Shown here piece by piece: positions 52,701-64,000 of a stretch of DNA of 64,000 nt (position 1 is its first letter; each line of letters opens with the position of its first letter). Below the pieces are notes generated by a model, which had not been told where the DNA came from, did not search any database, and saw only the letters and a list, made by a program, of their open reading frames with translations. The position numbers and the translations under genes were made by a program. The stretch comes from Paragorgia papillata (lineage: Eukaryota > Cnidaria > Anthozoa > Scleralcyonacea > Coralliidae). Location of the stretch: positions 592,501 through 656,500 of the forward strand of contig JAWNZC010000122.1 of the NCBI GenBank assembly GCA_035771165.1, read 5' to 3'.

Positions 52701-53268
52701 GGGCCTGTTTATATGGAGCCGAGTTACCCAGTAGGCGAGTTACCCGGCAAGCCGAGTTGAAAAAAGATGAGTGTTTATATGAGCCGAGTTACCCAGTATA
52801 GGCGAGTTACCCGGCAAGCCGAGTTGAAGAAAGATGAGTGTTTATATGAGACGAGTTACTCGGCAAAACCGCCCACGCATTAGAATGGTTTCACATTCCA
52901 TGAGTAGTTTCCGATTGTCTTCATAAGTGGCGCGTGCGCTGTTGTAACGAATTCAACTCGGCTAGCCGAGTTACCGGCAAGAGAGTGTTTATATGGGAAT
53001 ATTTTCATCCCGGCATGCCGATATCTCGGCTGTTTTGCCGGGATCTCGGCTAGCCGAGTTACCCGGCAAGAGTGTGTTTATATGGGAATATTTTCAGCCC
53101 GGCATGCCGAGTTCTCGGCTGTGTTGCCGGGATCTCGGCTAGCCGAGTTACCCTCCTGTCTCATATAAACACTCTGCCGGGATAGCATTGAATTTCTATA
53201 CATGGCGGGTAACTCGGTTTGCCGAGTAACTCGGCTTGCCGGGTAACTCGGCTACATATAAACAGGCT
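52701..53268. mobile_element. GAGTTACCCGG-type MITE, intact in unit 2 flank
   Basis: Begins GGGCCTGTTTATATGGAGCC; has internal duplications of GTGTTTATATGAG..GAGTTACCC and GGGAATATTTTCA..CCGGCATGCCGA blocks; ends ATATAAACAGGCTC. Shorter middle than 12390-13374. Unit 2 homology to unit 1 ends within it at about 52936. Confidence 0.78.
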
Positions 53269-53379
53269 CTTAGATGAAAACTGGTGTTCATCTAATTCTT
53301 AAGATCTTAATTATTATCTATGCAAAATAAACAAGTTGCTGTAAGAATAAATTTTACACACACTCATGAATAAAATCTC

Positions 53380-53560
53380 ATGAGGGTTTAACAACACGAT
53401 CGTTTATCGTGTTTCATCAGGAGAATCCAAACACTCGAAAACAATAAAACTACTCGGCTTTCGGCCTCGTGCTTCCATCATGTTTGCTTTGGATCCCCTG
53501 ATGAAACACTCAAACTCGTTGTTGATATATATATATATATACTACATCCACACAGACGAC
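53380..53560. repeat. Hairpin repeat, diverged turn, with (AT)n
   Basis: Stem GTTTCATCAGGAGAATCCAA with imperfect inverse GGATCCCCTGATGAAACACT around CTCGGCTTTCGGCCTCG, then an AT run. Confidence 0.65.
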
Positions 53561-53733
53561 CAAGATTTCTTATTTCTTATATAAATTGAGCTGATTTGCC
53601 ACCATCTTTTTCGGTACCGTCAATTCATGCCGGCCTCATTTAAACACCTGCTGAATAGAGTCCGTGCAGGCTCTCCTTCTTTCCTTTTGAGAGCGCTGGC
53701 AGGCTGATCTATTGGGCTCAGGCCGTCAGATCG

Positions 53734-54058
53734 TCACCCACACGCGCTACGGTTCAAGAACTTTAAATGCAACTTAAGCATTTGAATCGGGTTAACGTCA
53801 AGAGTCAACAACAAATCTTTCTTTCCGCACATATCCCCCGAGTAATCAGAACTCAATTGGAAGTATTTACTATTATCCACAGGTTTGATGTTAAACTTTT
53901 CAATTAATAGACCAACAAAAACGTCTTCCAAAACGACAAAAGCTTGCGATGGTATTGCTTTGATGATCTTTCTGAGAACATCTGAACTCAAAATGTAGCC
54001 CATTCCAACGCAATATGGCGGGAAGTAGTCTCTCTTATACATTGTCTTAGGAACTGCC
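53734..54058 (-). CDS. GT31 gene C exon 2
   Basis: Acceptor ATTTTAG; AVPKTMYKRDYFPPYCVGMG, EDVFVGLLIEKFNIKPVDN, KYFQLSSDYSGDMCGKK, ending LNRSACG and TGA. Same length as gene A exon 2. Confidence 0.92.
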
Positions 54059-56964
54059 CTAAAATAAATTGAACATTAATTCATGACGAAAAATATTTAA
54101 CAATACTCACTTTTAATCCAATTAATTACAGTCGAACCAACGGACACCTCTATTAAGAGGACACCTATCTAAGGTCCCGACAATTTTTTTAATAAAACCC
54201 TATCGTTGTAACCTCTATTAAGCGGACACCTCTATTAAGCGGACACCTCTATTAAGCGGAAGCGGACACTTATCTTGGGTCCCAATGAACAGAATAACCT
54301 CTATTAAGCGGACACGTGGAGTTGAAGATTAACGTTTTCTTTCAACATTAATAATTTTACAAGGCATGTCGACAATCTAAGGCGGCATATAGTCTAACTA
54401 ATATAATGTTGCTATTGTTTGTAAAAGTTGGTCCCAATGTATTGCAAACTTTTTTCTATTTCATGTTTTGTTATATTTTGAACTACAGTATTAAATAAAT
54501 ATGTGGGTTAAATAAATTTATAAATCAAACAGCGCTGTAGTAATTGTTTTACAAAAACTTGTAACCCCATGCGCGCACCCCCTACTGTGAGCGGACACTA
54601 GACGAAGTCCCGTAGGTGTGCGTTTAATAGAGCTTCGACTGTAATTTCAAAAGCGAGTTCAGTGATCCCCAAACTTTTTGGCATTAAAACATTTCTTTAA
54701 GTTTAGTAATAAATAGTAAGATTTAAAAAAAATTCTGTAGATCCAATTTTTTTGAAAAATAGAAAACCATAATTTTTCTTTGCTAAATAAAATTGGATCT
54801 ACAGAAATCACCCAAATCACAATCGGCAGTAAACTTTTCGACGCCAGAACAAACATCGACAGTTGCTCTATCCTCACCGTGATCGGCTGCCGATAAACTC
54901 CATCCTTTCCCATAAAAATCGAATGATTTCGGCTTCGTCGTTTGTAAATTTACGTGTAAAATACACTCGAAAACATGCTCTCACGTTTGTCAAACATGTG
55001 GGCGGGACTTGTCAAACGGTTGTCCATTCACGGTTCAAATCAGTTGGTTTACAGCTAACGTTTCAAACGTAAACAAACGCGGAAAAACGATCAAGCCTAA
55101 CGATTGATTGCAAATCTTCACTCATTTGAGGTTTGGCAACAGAAGGTCAAAGGTCGATCCCTCGCTTTTCGGGGGAATTCATTTGAAGGGAAAGGAATGC
55201 TGTTCCAATATGAGCAGACGTTAGTGGGGGGTGGGGGGGGGGGGGGGGGGGGTCAGGAGGGACCGCGCGCTAACGTCTCCGAAGGAGGCTACGTTATTCC
55301 ATAGTTAATAGAAAATATACATGGTTTGGAAACCCGGCAAACTTCAAAGCGGTTAACAATCAAGCTACGATTCATGTTGAAGGGTACATGAAGGTGCCAA
55401 ATCCTTTGTTTTAGGTTTATTAATATTTAAACAGTGCGGTCGAGTGATTGAACCCAAACGTTGCTATTGGATGATTGCTTCATTATACAGAAAACACAAT
55501 ATGTTCAGTAACCGTGAAAGTGCAAAAATTTCCATAAACCTGAACAAAAACATAAAACAATGACTTTTGTCGAGCTTCCAAATTAAACCATGTATATTTT
55601 CTATAAACTATGGTTATTCTACGCACAACGTTAGTTTCATTCTTTTTCAAAATATTCATAAGCAGTTTCTGAGGTTGAAACTTGCATTTTTTCAACTTTT
55701 CAAGAAACCTTAAGTGTTTTTTTAAACACGCGACATGCAGGAGTTTATTTTCCTTTAAATTTCACCGCCATTGACACTTTGGGCACACTATACAAAAGCA
55801 AGCATTGCAATTATAAAGCCCTAATCAAACGAGAACGCAAGTCATCGCAAGTTAGCAGTCACAAATTTCTGTGGCAGTCGTTCGAACTCCCAAATTAACA
55901 AAATAAAGGTTTCATGAGTGTTTTAAACAAGTTTTAACTTTGTCACGGTACATAATAATTTCGACAAATTATTCAGAGCGGCTGGCTGAGATAGCGTGAC
56001 TGCCAACTTGCGATGACTTGCGTTCTCGTTTGATTTGGGCTTAATACCGTCATTTGCAGCTTGCGCTAATAAAGCGTTGTTTGAAACTCTGTCAATTATA
56101 AGCATTAGTAAACGTCACGTTTTGCGCTCGATAACAATACGTTGCGTGTCCAATGAACGTCAAGTTTAGTCAAACAATAAAACAACGCCTTAATTAGCGC
56201 AAGCTGCAGGCCCAACAGCAAATGGCGTTATATATTTGACGTTGTATACGCCTATATTTATACATATCAATTCTAGGCGCTTACCATTTGTGATTTGGAG
56301 GAGTTCGAATAACTGATTTGTTGAAAGCGCATCTTCCAGTATAAAGATTGTCCCTTGGTAAACTCCGAAGCCATTTCACCAGACCATTAATATTCACAAA
56401 TATGTCGTCATCTGTTTTGAGTAAGTACTCAAACTTACATCGACGGTTGACCCATTCAAAACCCAGCATAGTTTTCAAAGTTAAATTGCGATAACTGTCA
56501 AGAAACGAACCCGTGACCACGTCCCCGTAATACTTCGCTTCGGTTGCTACTAACTTACGTAACAGTTCATCCTTAGCTTGACCAAGCAAAAATACAGTCG
56601 TTACCAGTTCTGTGTACTCCCCTCTAGTTCCGTTGTATCCTACATCAAGTATTGCTCTTGCCCAAGTATTACGAATAGCACTTCTTCTTTCGAAATTATT
56701 TGGAGCACTGGAAACAACGATAACCAGAAATACTTGGTCGAAGCAATTTGATGACGGCTGTTGTCGTTTCGCTCTCTTCGTAGCCCGACTAATTGGTATT
56801 CCTTCAGATGTCTGATTCTGAAAACGAATATTAAGTCTATAGTCGTCGAAGCGTCTGATGGGCATTGGTCTGAAATCATAGACAACGATTAACCAAGCGT
56901 GGTATAAACAGAAAACACAAACGAGAGCCACAAAGAAGCGTTGAATCGACTTTACAGGATTCAT
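53734..56964 (-). CDS. Beta-1,3-galactosyltransferase-like gene C (GT31), gene level
   Basis: Older paralogue of A and B. Exons 56964-56285 and 54058-53734 give 334 residues. Start MNPVKSIQRFFVALVCVFCL (signal anchor), a stem 16 residues longer with SEGIPISRATKRAKRQQ, then RRSAIRNTWARAILDVGYNG, YYGDVVTGSFLDSY, KTDDDIFVN, PPYCVGMGYILSSDV and EDVFVG. Splice sites and phase 2 are the same as in A. A second sequon set remains (NLT, NKS). The intron contains a pogo-like MITE and differs from the A and B introns except near exon 1. Intact and probably functional. Confidence 0.93.
54129..54641. mobile_element. pogo/Tigger-like MITE in gene C intron
   Basis: Begins CAGTCGAACCAACGGACACC and ends GCGTTTAATAGAGCTTCGACTG with TA at both sides. 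Inside, CTATTAAGCGGACACCT repeats four times. CAGTCGAA-type ends with TA duplication are typical of pogo-group mariner relatives. Confidence 0.75.
55229..55252. repeat. Poly-G run
   Basis: G-rich run with one T near its start; copy number is uncertain in any assembly. Confidence 0.95.
55300..55695. repeat. Dispersed repeat shared with 15840-16250 and K2P intron 1
   Basis: Contains AATATACATGGTTTGGAA, CAAACGTTGCTATTGGATGA and GAACAAAAACATAAAACAAT, found inverted around 15865-16170, and ATTCTTTTTCAAAATATTCA as in the K2P intron and 31200 region. Confidence 0.7.
56285..56964 (-). CDS. GT31 gene C exon 1
   Basis: 680 bases, donor AAATG|GTAAGC. The extra SEGIPISRATKRAKR segment in the stem is the main difference from A and B; the catalytic part is highly similar. 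Confidence 0.92.
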
Positions 56965-57177
56965 TTCATCTCAGCAGGAACATAGTCAGATAATAGTATT
57001 TCTAATTCCTGGTGACTGTTGCGTGTGCCGCGGTGCCAACCTAAATAAAAAGGGACTATATTTAATTGACATAAAGCCCACCTTGTTGAAAACCTGGCAT
57101 GCCAGCATTTTTTTGTCATGAAAAACCTGTCATATCGCGAAAATTGCCCGTGTATATGACATGTCAAGGAAAATATG

Positions 57178-57285
57178 ACGTCAGCTTCTGCAAAAGGCGG
57201 CCAGTGAAAGAATTAGCAAATCAACTGCCTTGGATACTTAAATAGCATTAGAAGGAAATCGCGAAGTTTCCTTTTATTGCAGAGC
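57178..57285. repeat. Inverted pair member with 62480-62590
   Basis: CAGCTTCTGCAAAAGGCGGC and GGAAATCGCGAAGTTTCCTT here are present as inverse sequence at 62480-62590, 5.2 kb away. Confidence 0.8.
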
Positions 57286-58662
57286 AATGGCAGTCAATTA
57301 ACGATATGTATACGTTATTTTGAGGCCACCAGGGGAATCGGATATGTGATTTATTCGCCGAGGTGAATAAACAAATATCCCCGAGGGGTATTTTTGACAG
57401 GATTTCATAGGGTTCATATTTTTGACAGGGTTATTTTTATAAGGAGTGGTGCGGGGGGATATTAGACGGGAAGATAGTAGAGGAGAATATTATAGCGAGG
57501 AATGGTAGAGGGGAATATTAAACTATTGTTTTGCCAGGGGCTATTGAATATAATATTATATTCCCCTAAAAGAACAAAGGAAACCGAGGTATATGTGAAA
57601 AATAAGGTGTGTATAAGTAGACGTTAATTTTGCCACGTCGAAGGTGAGTCGCCTTGCAATTTGTTTACACGCCAGGTGTCAAGGGGCGGAAGGCCAATTA
57701 TATATAAGGGTTTGACAGCAGGTGCAGGCTAATACCCTGCCGACAGAGTGCGATTTAAATTTAACTCAAGGTAGTCCCGCTTGCAGAGGACGGGAAAATC
57801 GTTCGATTTAATTCGGATAGGAAATCTTGCAATTTATCGCAAATGGAACTCGTAGTGAAAAGCTAAGAATAGCTATTCGTTTTCCTTTGTTTGAAAAAAA
57901 CTACGTCTCTCTCGGGGGTCCCGATGTGAGGCGGCTGTGTTGCATGGTTAAGTCGACAGTCGACTGAGTGTACATAAGTGTTTCGTATTTAAATAATACC
58001 GAGGGCGCGTAGAAGTACATTTCAATAATTGTATTTAATTCAATAAAATTCAGCAATTTCAATAATTGTGCACGCACGGGAGATAATAACCGGTTTGACC
58101 AGTTTGAAACTCGATTTACATGCAAGGCTATGGATGATTGGCCGATGAAAGAAAGCTAGTGGAGCTCGTTTGCAGAGTCTCCTTAATCCTTCGCCTGCGG
58201 GGTAAAGGGGCACTCTGTCAACAGGGTATTAATTCTACTATATGTCGCAATGCGTGTTGTGAAAACCGGCATGCCTCAATGAGAACAGCTATTCTAATCT
58301 ATATAATCATGTTATTATTTGAGTCAATTTTTTTGCGAAACAGCTTGCGTTTGATTAACAGCGTGTAACGCGTCGGGACCTTGGAATCTTCCGACACCTT
58401 AAATTCTCTTTCTCTTTCGTTTTATATTATCTAGACTACCTCGTCAATTCTTGTTTTATTTAAAATGGTGTTCCACCGCGTTATATTCGCCATCCGTCTT
58501 TTCTCATCATCCGCTTTTTCTCATCCGCCTTTTCTTATCCGCGTTTTTTCATCCGCGTTTTATCACGATGACACCATTCGCTTTTTCTCATCCGCCATCC
58601 GCATCGTATACTATAGGCCCGGGAAACGGCTGGAAATCGAGTCTATAGTCGTTCTAGCATCT

Positions 58663-58964
58663 TATTACTGTCGTGGCAATAGAAGCGTTCCTAAAATATC
58701 GTTGCAATATATTCCTCAAGTTGACCAATTCATTTGATGAAAATTATTGCTAACTTCCTGTTTTGAATTCGATTGGTTTCTGGTTTATAAACAACCAATA
58801 AGAAACAGGATTATCTGCCAAACACAATCAATGGGGAACGAGAATTCAAAACATAATTCAAAACAGGACGTTGTCAACGAATCTTATCAAATGAATTGTT
58901 CAACTTGAGAAATATATTGCAACCGAGTATTTTATGGAACGCTTCTATTGCCACGACAGTAAAG
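58663..58964. mobile_element. Foldback MITE, TIR TTACTGTCGTGG
   Basis: Arms of about 80 bases: TTACTGTCGTGGCAATAGAA, GCGTTCC, TTGCAATATATT, CAAGTTGA, with inverse copies at the right. No reading frame. Target duplication is unclear. Confidence 0.75.
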
Positions 58965-58977
58965 GTCCTTAATAAGC

Positions 58978-59142
58978 TGGTTTTCCACTGGCGAATTTTC
59001 TCGGGTGAAGCGACCTTTTACCTTTGTCTTTATTGAGCTCTCGAGTGGAACTAATTAGAGGATCTATTCCAATCCAATCTATGCAATTTTAACAATAGAA
59101 ATGTCGCTTCGCGCGACAAAATTCGCTAGTGGAAAACTGACT
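58978..59142. mobile_element. Small foldback MITE, GTTTTCCACTGGCGAATTTT arms
   Basis: GGTTTTCCACTGGCGAATTT and inverse AAATTCGCTAGTGGAAAAC, with GAAGCGAC/GTCGCTTC inside the arms. Confidence 0.7.
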
Positions 59143-59393
59143 TTAATTAACCGTTTCCCGTCGTTAGATTTACAGTAAAATACATAAGACCCGGTTGGAT
59201 GCCGCTCAGAAAAAGTTAAATGCACAGCGTCAGGTATTAAATTACCGCTTATTTAATAGTTTTGCGCAAGACAAAAATGATATTTGTCTGCAACGAGATG
59301 GAGAAATATTCTTAAAACGTTAAAAATGTAAGTCGTTAGTGCATTTTCTTACGGACTATTTAGTCCAATGACGTGTGTGATATTCACCATATT

Positions 59394-59706
59394 AAAGGGG
59401 CCGAATACATGGGGAAATTTCAGCCCGGGCCGAGATTTCAGCCCGGCTGCTGAGGTATGGAAAAGAGGAGAATGATTTGAATAAGAAACACGAAGTGTGG
59501 AAATCAGCCAAGTTGTCACAAACATGCAGCATAAAACACACATATTTAGATGTGTATTTCAAATAAACCATAGTTATTCCTTCTTTATCGCTTTTCACAA
59601 GGCACTTTCTGTATTCCACACTTCGTGTTTCTCATTCAAAACATTCACTCCCTCATTTCCATCCCCCAGTAGCCGGGCTGAAATTTCCCCATGTATTCGG
59701 CCCCTA
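59394..59706. mobile_element. Foldback MITE, GGGGCCGAATACATGGGGAA arms
   Basis: GGGGCCGAATACATGGGGAA and AATTTCAGCCCGG are mirrored at the right end; a second inverted pair CACGAAGTGTGGAA / TTCCACACTTCGTG lies inside. TAA is present on both sides within AT-rich flanks. Confidence 0.75.
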
Positions 59707-60831
59707 AATTTTAGTCATGTGAACTTGAATTAGTTCACGAAGTTTTTCAAGTTTGCGTTTCGGACTGACTGTTTGTTTATCGAACACAATTGACAAACAG
59801 CTGGTCCAGGGGGATATAAAATTATTGTCGACAAAGGCTATAACGAAGAAACAACCCGATATATACTTAATATTTAACAAAAATGTGAAGAAACATCACG
59901 TTTATGATTTTATATAGCTGAGCTTTTAACCTGTTGACTCAAGTTTTCATAAAAAGCAGAGCAAATTCCCGAGTCAACACTCGAATATAGCCGACGTCGT
60001 CAATCAAGATGATAAAAGTGATATAGTTTTAGATATACGTATAGTTTAACTCTTCCTGCATGTCCGAATCGGTCTTTAGCATTTTAGTACTTTATTTTAG
60101 TATTTTATATTATTTTACGCCAGACGATTTTATTCACCTCTGGGGAACCCTCGCGGACAGGAATGAGTTAATATCCACCGAATTTCAAATGTGCCAAAGG
60201 ATGATGTGTGACTGGGCCTATAATCTTGTCAGTTGATTTTGACGCCAAATTTAATTGCCGAACTCAAATTAAATTGCGAATATATATAAAAGATAATTTT
60301 TAGGCGGTTGCCCCTAAAGCAATATATTAATTATAGAAGATGGATCGCAATAAAGTCGTGATTAGTCGAACCGCTGAAGTCGCTTATTAAAACACTTTGA
60401 GGCCTTGACCTCTCCCTGTGCTGAATAAAATCGTCTGGTGTTAGCCAGAATAAAATGCTAAAGATTCGTCTTCAGGCTTCAAAGTGTTAAATGGTTGCGA
60501 CTTGGCATGTCGAATTTAATTTGGTTTGTCGTTAAGACGTTGAATTCCTACCTATACCTAATCAAGCAATTGTACTTTGGCACATGCATGCAGAATTCGG
60601 ACGTCTGAACCGTCCCATTTTGTCATATTTAATTTAAACATTCAAGAAATTTACTACACTTACCCTACGAATTGTACGACTTGTTTTCCCACAAGATTCT
60701 TCTCTGTGCCTTTAAAAATTACGACGGCTGTTGTAATAGAAAATTCTATTTGCTCAAAATGTGCAATTTTACTTTCGAGCAGACACGCTGACATCCGTCA
60801 GCAAACACCACTTTCATAATAGCGATTAATT

Positions 60832-60963
60832 TGAATATTCTTTTGTGTGCATCTTAATAAGCCCTTCTGACCTCGTTTGTTTGTTTGTCTGCATGCAACA
60901 AAAGAATCCTTGCTTCATAACGAGGCCAGACAGGCTCATTTAGATGCACATAAAAGAATATTT
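60832..60963. mobile_element. Small inverted-repeat element
   Basis: GAATATTCTTTTGTGTGCAT with imperfect inverse ATGCACATAAAAGAATATT; 132 bases. Confidence 0.6.
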
Positions 60964-63235
60964 AAAGTTGATGGTCTTTTAATATGAAAGTGGTCTATTT
61001 GGGCTAAAATAGCTGGAGCCAGACTGGTCTTCTCAGGGGCGGACTGCAGCCTGGTTCCCAGGCCTCTCTTTTTAACGTCGAGCGGCAGACCGAATTATGA
61101 GAGGCCTGGAATAAAATGTTTTGCTTGGCCCCAAATCTGGCCCCAAAACTGGCCCCAACTTATACAGGCACCAAACGGCCGTTTGTCGGAAAACCAAGGC
61201 AGATAACACTCACGTCGGTCTGCACAATTCTTTATAACATCATATAGCAAGGTTGGTCTACTGCCGAAACGTTAAAATAGCATATTTCGATTTGTATAAA
61301 TGTGTTTCAACACAATCACTTCCTACGCCGAACACTACTTTATAAAGCCTCGTATGTAACAACCTTTTAACGTAATGTAAAACAAAGAAACCTACTCATT
61401 TGCTGTCTGCTAGTCAAGAAGAAGTTTGTTTAAGTGCCCTCGTTCATAAAGATTAAAGAATCCGAGCTCCAGCAGGATTCATGATAGATAAAGATGAAAA
61501 TTTTCCGCTAGTCCTCTTGCTCGATCCCTATTCTGTGACGTCACCAAAATACGTTCGAGAGAAAAGAGGACTAGGAACTAGTCTGGGGCGGACTGGCTAC
61601 GTCAGAGGGGGTCCGCATGTGTAGGGGGGAACCGCCGGAAAATTTTTGAAATTTGGGTCTCTGAAATGGCATTTCCCGCATTCTGACAGCAGTTTTGAGC
61701 AAACTTTTAATAGTTTTTAAACATGTTTGTTATGGCACATTTCCTCATTTTTAACAAAGATTTTGTCCAAATTAGGCTTTGAATAGTATATTAAATGTTA
61801 AAATATGCATGGACTGTAAGGTCAAAGCCTGTTAAGGCCTGAGGGTTACCAATAAAAACAAAGGACGACGCATTTCCGTACGCATTCTTTCCAATGCGCT
61901 AACCACTTATCTACTATACAACATATATTTTAATATGATTGTAGATCAGATGGTTAAGCGTTTCAAACTTTTTAGATCCACATTTTCTTTTTGAGTAATC
62001 TCAACAAATTATAAAGAACGACTCTATATTAGGAGGGGAAAAAGGGGAAGATTGGTACATGCACTTCCCTCCAACTCTACGGACCATAAACATTGGAGCT
62101 GCTTCTTGCAAGTCGTCCACCTTTTTTTACGCCTTTTCTGTGCACCACGTTTACAGTGAACGGGTTTTATATTAATGGAGTAATTATATTTTATTAATTG
62201 TTTTCTTCATAATTCCGGAACTCGACTTGTCGGAAGAAACTATAGCTTCCACTATAAACGCTAGATAATTATTTTATCCTAAGCATATATACAGCCTGAT
62301 TGATACATAGCCTTTTTTTACTTTTGCAAAGTCAAAAAAATTTAAGGGCCCAAAGGGGGCCCAATTGGCAAGTGGCCCACCGGGCGTTTGTCCGGTAAGC
62401 CAGACTGGCCAGTCCGCAGACTGTCCGCTCACTCTACACTGGCGAAATAAACGTCTACTTATACACACCATATTTTCCTGCAATAAAAGGAAACTTCGCG
62501 ATTTCCTTCTAATGCTATTCAAGTATATATCCAAGGCAGTTGCTTTACCAATTCTTTAACTGGCCGCCTTTTGCAGAAGCTGACGCTGATTTCACTGGGG
62601 ATTTTCTGCTAAACTGAACCCGTTGAAAGCAGTGAGCAAAACGTTTCGGCTTCACAGCAACGGACCTTAATTATTTAATAGTTAACTGAACGATTTTGTC
62701 TCAACACAAGCGAAAATATTATTAAATGATCCCAGCCACATTCTGATAATGAAAGTGAAAGTTAGAAAATTGTTATTAACCGTTGGCCAATCATAATTGA
62801 AGCGGAAGTAGCGTTATAAACCAATCAGAACATTAGTCCACCACACGGACTAGAGCCGGAATTTATTTTTGAATGGATTGCCACAGACTGTCTTCCCTTC
62901 TCCCAAAGACATTATGATTTATTCTGTGTTTCCGTCGGTGGTAGCATTTTCTGTATAAACAACCTTATAAAATGCGTTTTTGTTCATAATCTATTCGTTT
63001 GCCTATGGTGCCTTTATTTTGATATTTTTAATAAAACAACCGGATCTTGTTATTTTGTTAATACAGCCCATTGAGACGTTTTGGAAAAAATGTCTAGTAT
63101 GTTTACACAAGATACGCGAACAGGATATTCTGTTATTTCTAATAACAAAAAAATACGTTTTTGCGTCTTCAAATTAATTGCGTTAAGCAACATGTAGCGT
63201 TATATGCCAGCAGGATGGATGTTTCTATCATGTGA

Positions 63236-63706
63236 CAAGAATATTTTATTGAATACTGGAAAGAACAGATTCAACAGGGTGAAAACAATGGCAAGTTAAG
63301 AATTTTCAAAAAACTGAAAACTAACTTTGGTTGTGAAAAATACCTTTCTGAAATTCACAATTTCAAACACCGTCAAGCTGTCACAAAATTAAGGATTTCA
63401 GCTCATAGATTACCTGTTGAAACTGGTCGATACAGCAATGTTTCATACAGTAATAGACTATGTAAACATTGCGATCTTAACGAGATCGGGAATGAAGAAC
63501 ACTTTTTAACGTCATGTACAAACACAAAGTTCGCCGATCTCAGAGTAAATTTTATTGATAACCTATATAAAGTAAATAGTTCATTCAAATTGTTTAATTC
63601 CCAAGATATTTTTATGTACCTTACGTCTATGCAAGACAGAACAGTTATGGCTTTGGCAGGGAAATACTGTTTCGATGTTTTAACAATTTTTGATAACTTA
63701 ACGTAG
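63236..63706 (+). pseudogene. LINE polyprotein C-terminal part with Cys/His motif
   Basis: An ATG-less frame of 156 residues ending in TAG at 63704-63706: LKTNFGCEKYLSEIHNFKHR, AVTKLRISAHRLPVETGRYS, then a zinc-knuckle-like LCKHCDLNEIGNEEHFLTSC. The order RxSxHxLxxExGR then CxxC...HxxxxC is that of the region after reverse transcriptase in many non-LTR elements. It is open to its end, and only 5'-truncated, so this may be a young insertion. Confidence 0.8.
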
Positions 63707-64000
63707 ATAATAGAAATTAACTTTATATATATGTAATATGTATGTCATGTAGTTGTAGTTAGTGTCACGTTTGTATCCTATATACCAAAGCTGGTATTGA
63801 TGTTGTTGATCAAATTAATACTATGCGACTTAGCTAAATATTAAAAACTTAAACCATACACCTCTGAGTCTCGGATTGCCGTTTCAGCTCACTGAAATAC
63901 CAAAGCGAAAGTCTAGTTTTTGTGAACAGAGGAAGTCCAATAACTATTCTTTCCACGGTGAGTTGGAATTGTGATAAAATCCATAGTTTCCTTATCGAAA

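Larger units (their letters stand above)
42640..52936. repeat. Segmental duplication, unit 2 (gene B)
   Basis: Second copy of 34936-42639, lengthened by a 2.78-kb element (45766-48549) and a 1.0-kb element (49352-50348), and shortened by about 620 bases relative to 38024-38648 and by lacking the LINE at 41077. Confidence 0.9.
57001..63235. other. Region without a recognised gene
   Basis: No exon or conserved protein could be supported. It holds inverted-repeat elements (57731-58231, ends AATACCCTGCCGACAGAGTG; 58663-58964; 58978-59142; 59394-59706; 60832-60963), a CATCCGCCTTTTCT tandem (58490-58610), a hAT-like fragment (61580-61740), GCCAGACGATTTTATTCACC repeats (60118, 60425), and a 110-base inverted pair (57178-57285 with 62480-62590). 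Confidence 0.55.

Overview
This is animal nuclear DNA: AT-rich, intron-containing and gene-sparse, crowded with non-autonomous transposons, LINE remnants and simple repeats. The genes are metazoan (a SETDB1 histone methyltransferase, a two-pore-domain potassium channel, and glycosyltransferase family 31 genes), with GT-AG introns of 0.2-6 kb. Several short inverted-repeat families look like those I associate with anthozoan cnidarians (corals, anemones). That placement is an impression from repeats, not a database result.

Layout. (1) Positions 2862-25082, minus strand: the 5' part of a SETDB1 gene. I assembled eleven coding exons by splice sites, intron phase and similarity to the known SETDB1 N-terminus and Tudor region. 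The methyl-CpG-binding, pre-SET and SET parts must lie beyond the left edge. Its introns hold long simple-repeat tracts, a 5S-rRNA-derived SINE pair, LINE fragments and many foldback elements. (2) 25083-29716: no gene seen; small inverted-repeat elements and a tRNA-like tandem. (3) 29717-33562, plus strand: a K2P potassium channel in three coding exons, carrying two single-base frameshifts. (4) 34936-57000, minus strand: three two-exon beta-1,3-galactosyltransferase-like genes (A, B, C). A and B lie in a recent head-to-tail duplication (34936-42639 and 42640-52936) whose junction joins two different MITEs; C is an older, more diverged copy. (5) 57001-63235: no gene seen; inverted-repeat elements. 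(6) 63236-63706: the C-terminal end of a LINE polyprotein.

The genes do not form a pathway: SETDB1 acts on chromatin, K2P is a plasma-membrane leak channel, and the GT31 genes encode Golgi enzymes. The most informative features are the hidden SETDB1 gene; the duplication, where each copy serves as the empty site for insertions in the other; a recurring class of small foldback transposons with a short ATG-started reading frame inside; and three one-base frameshifts, all at homopolymers in conserved exons, which suggest assembly error or gene decay.
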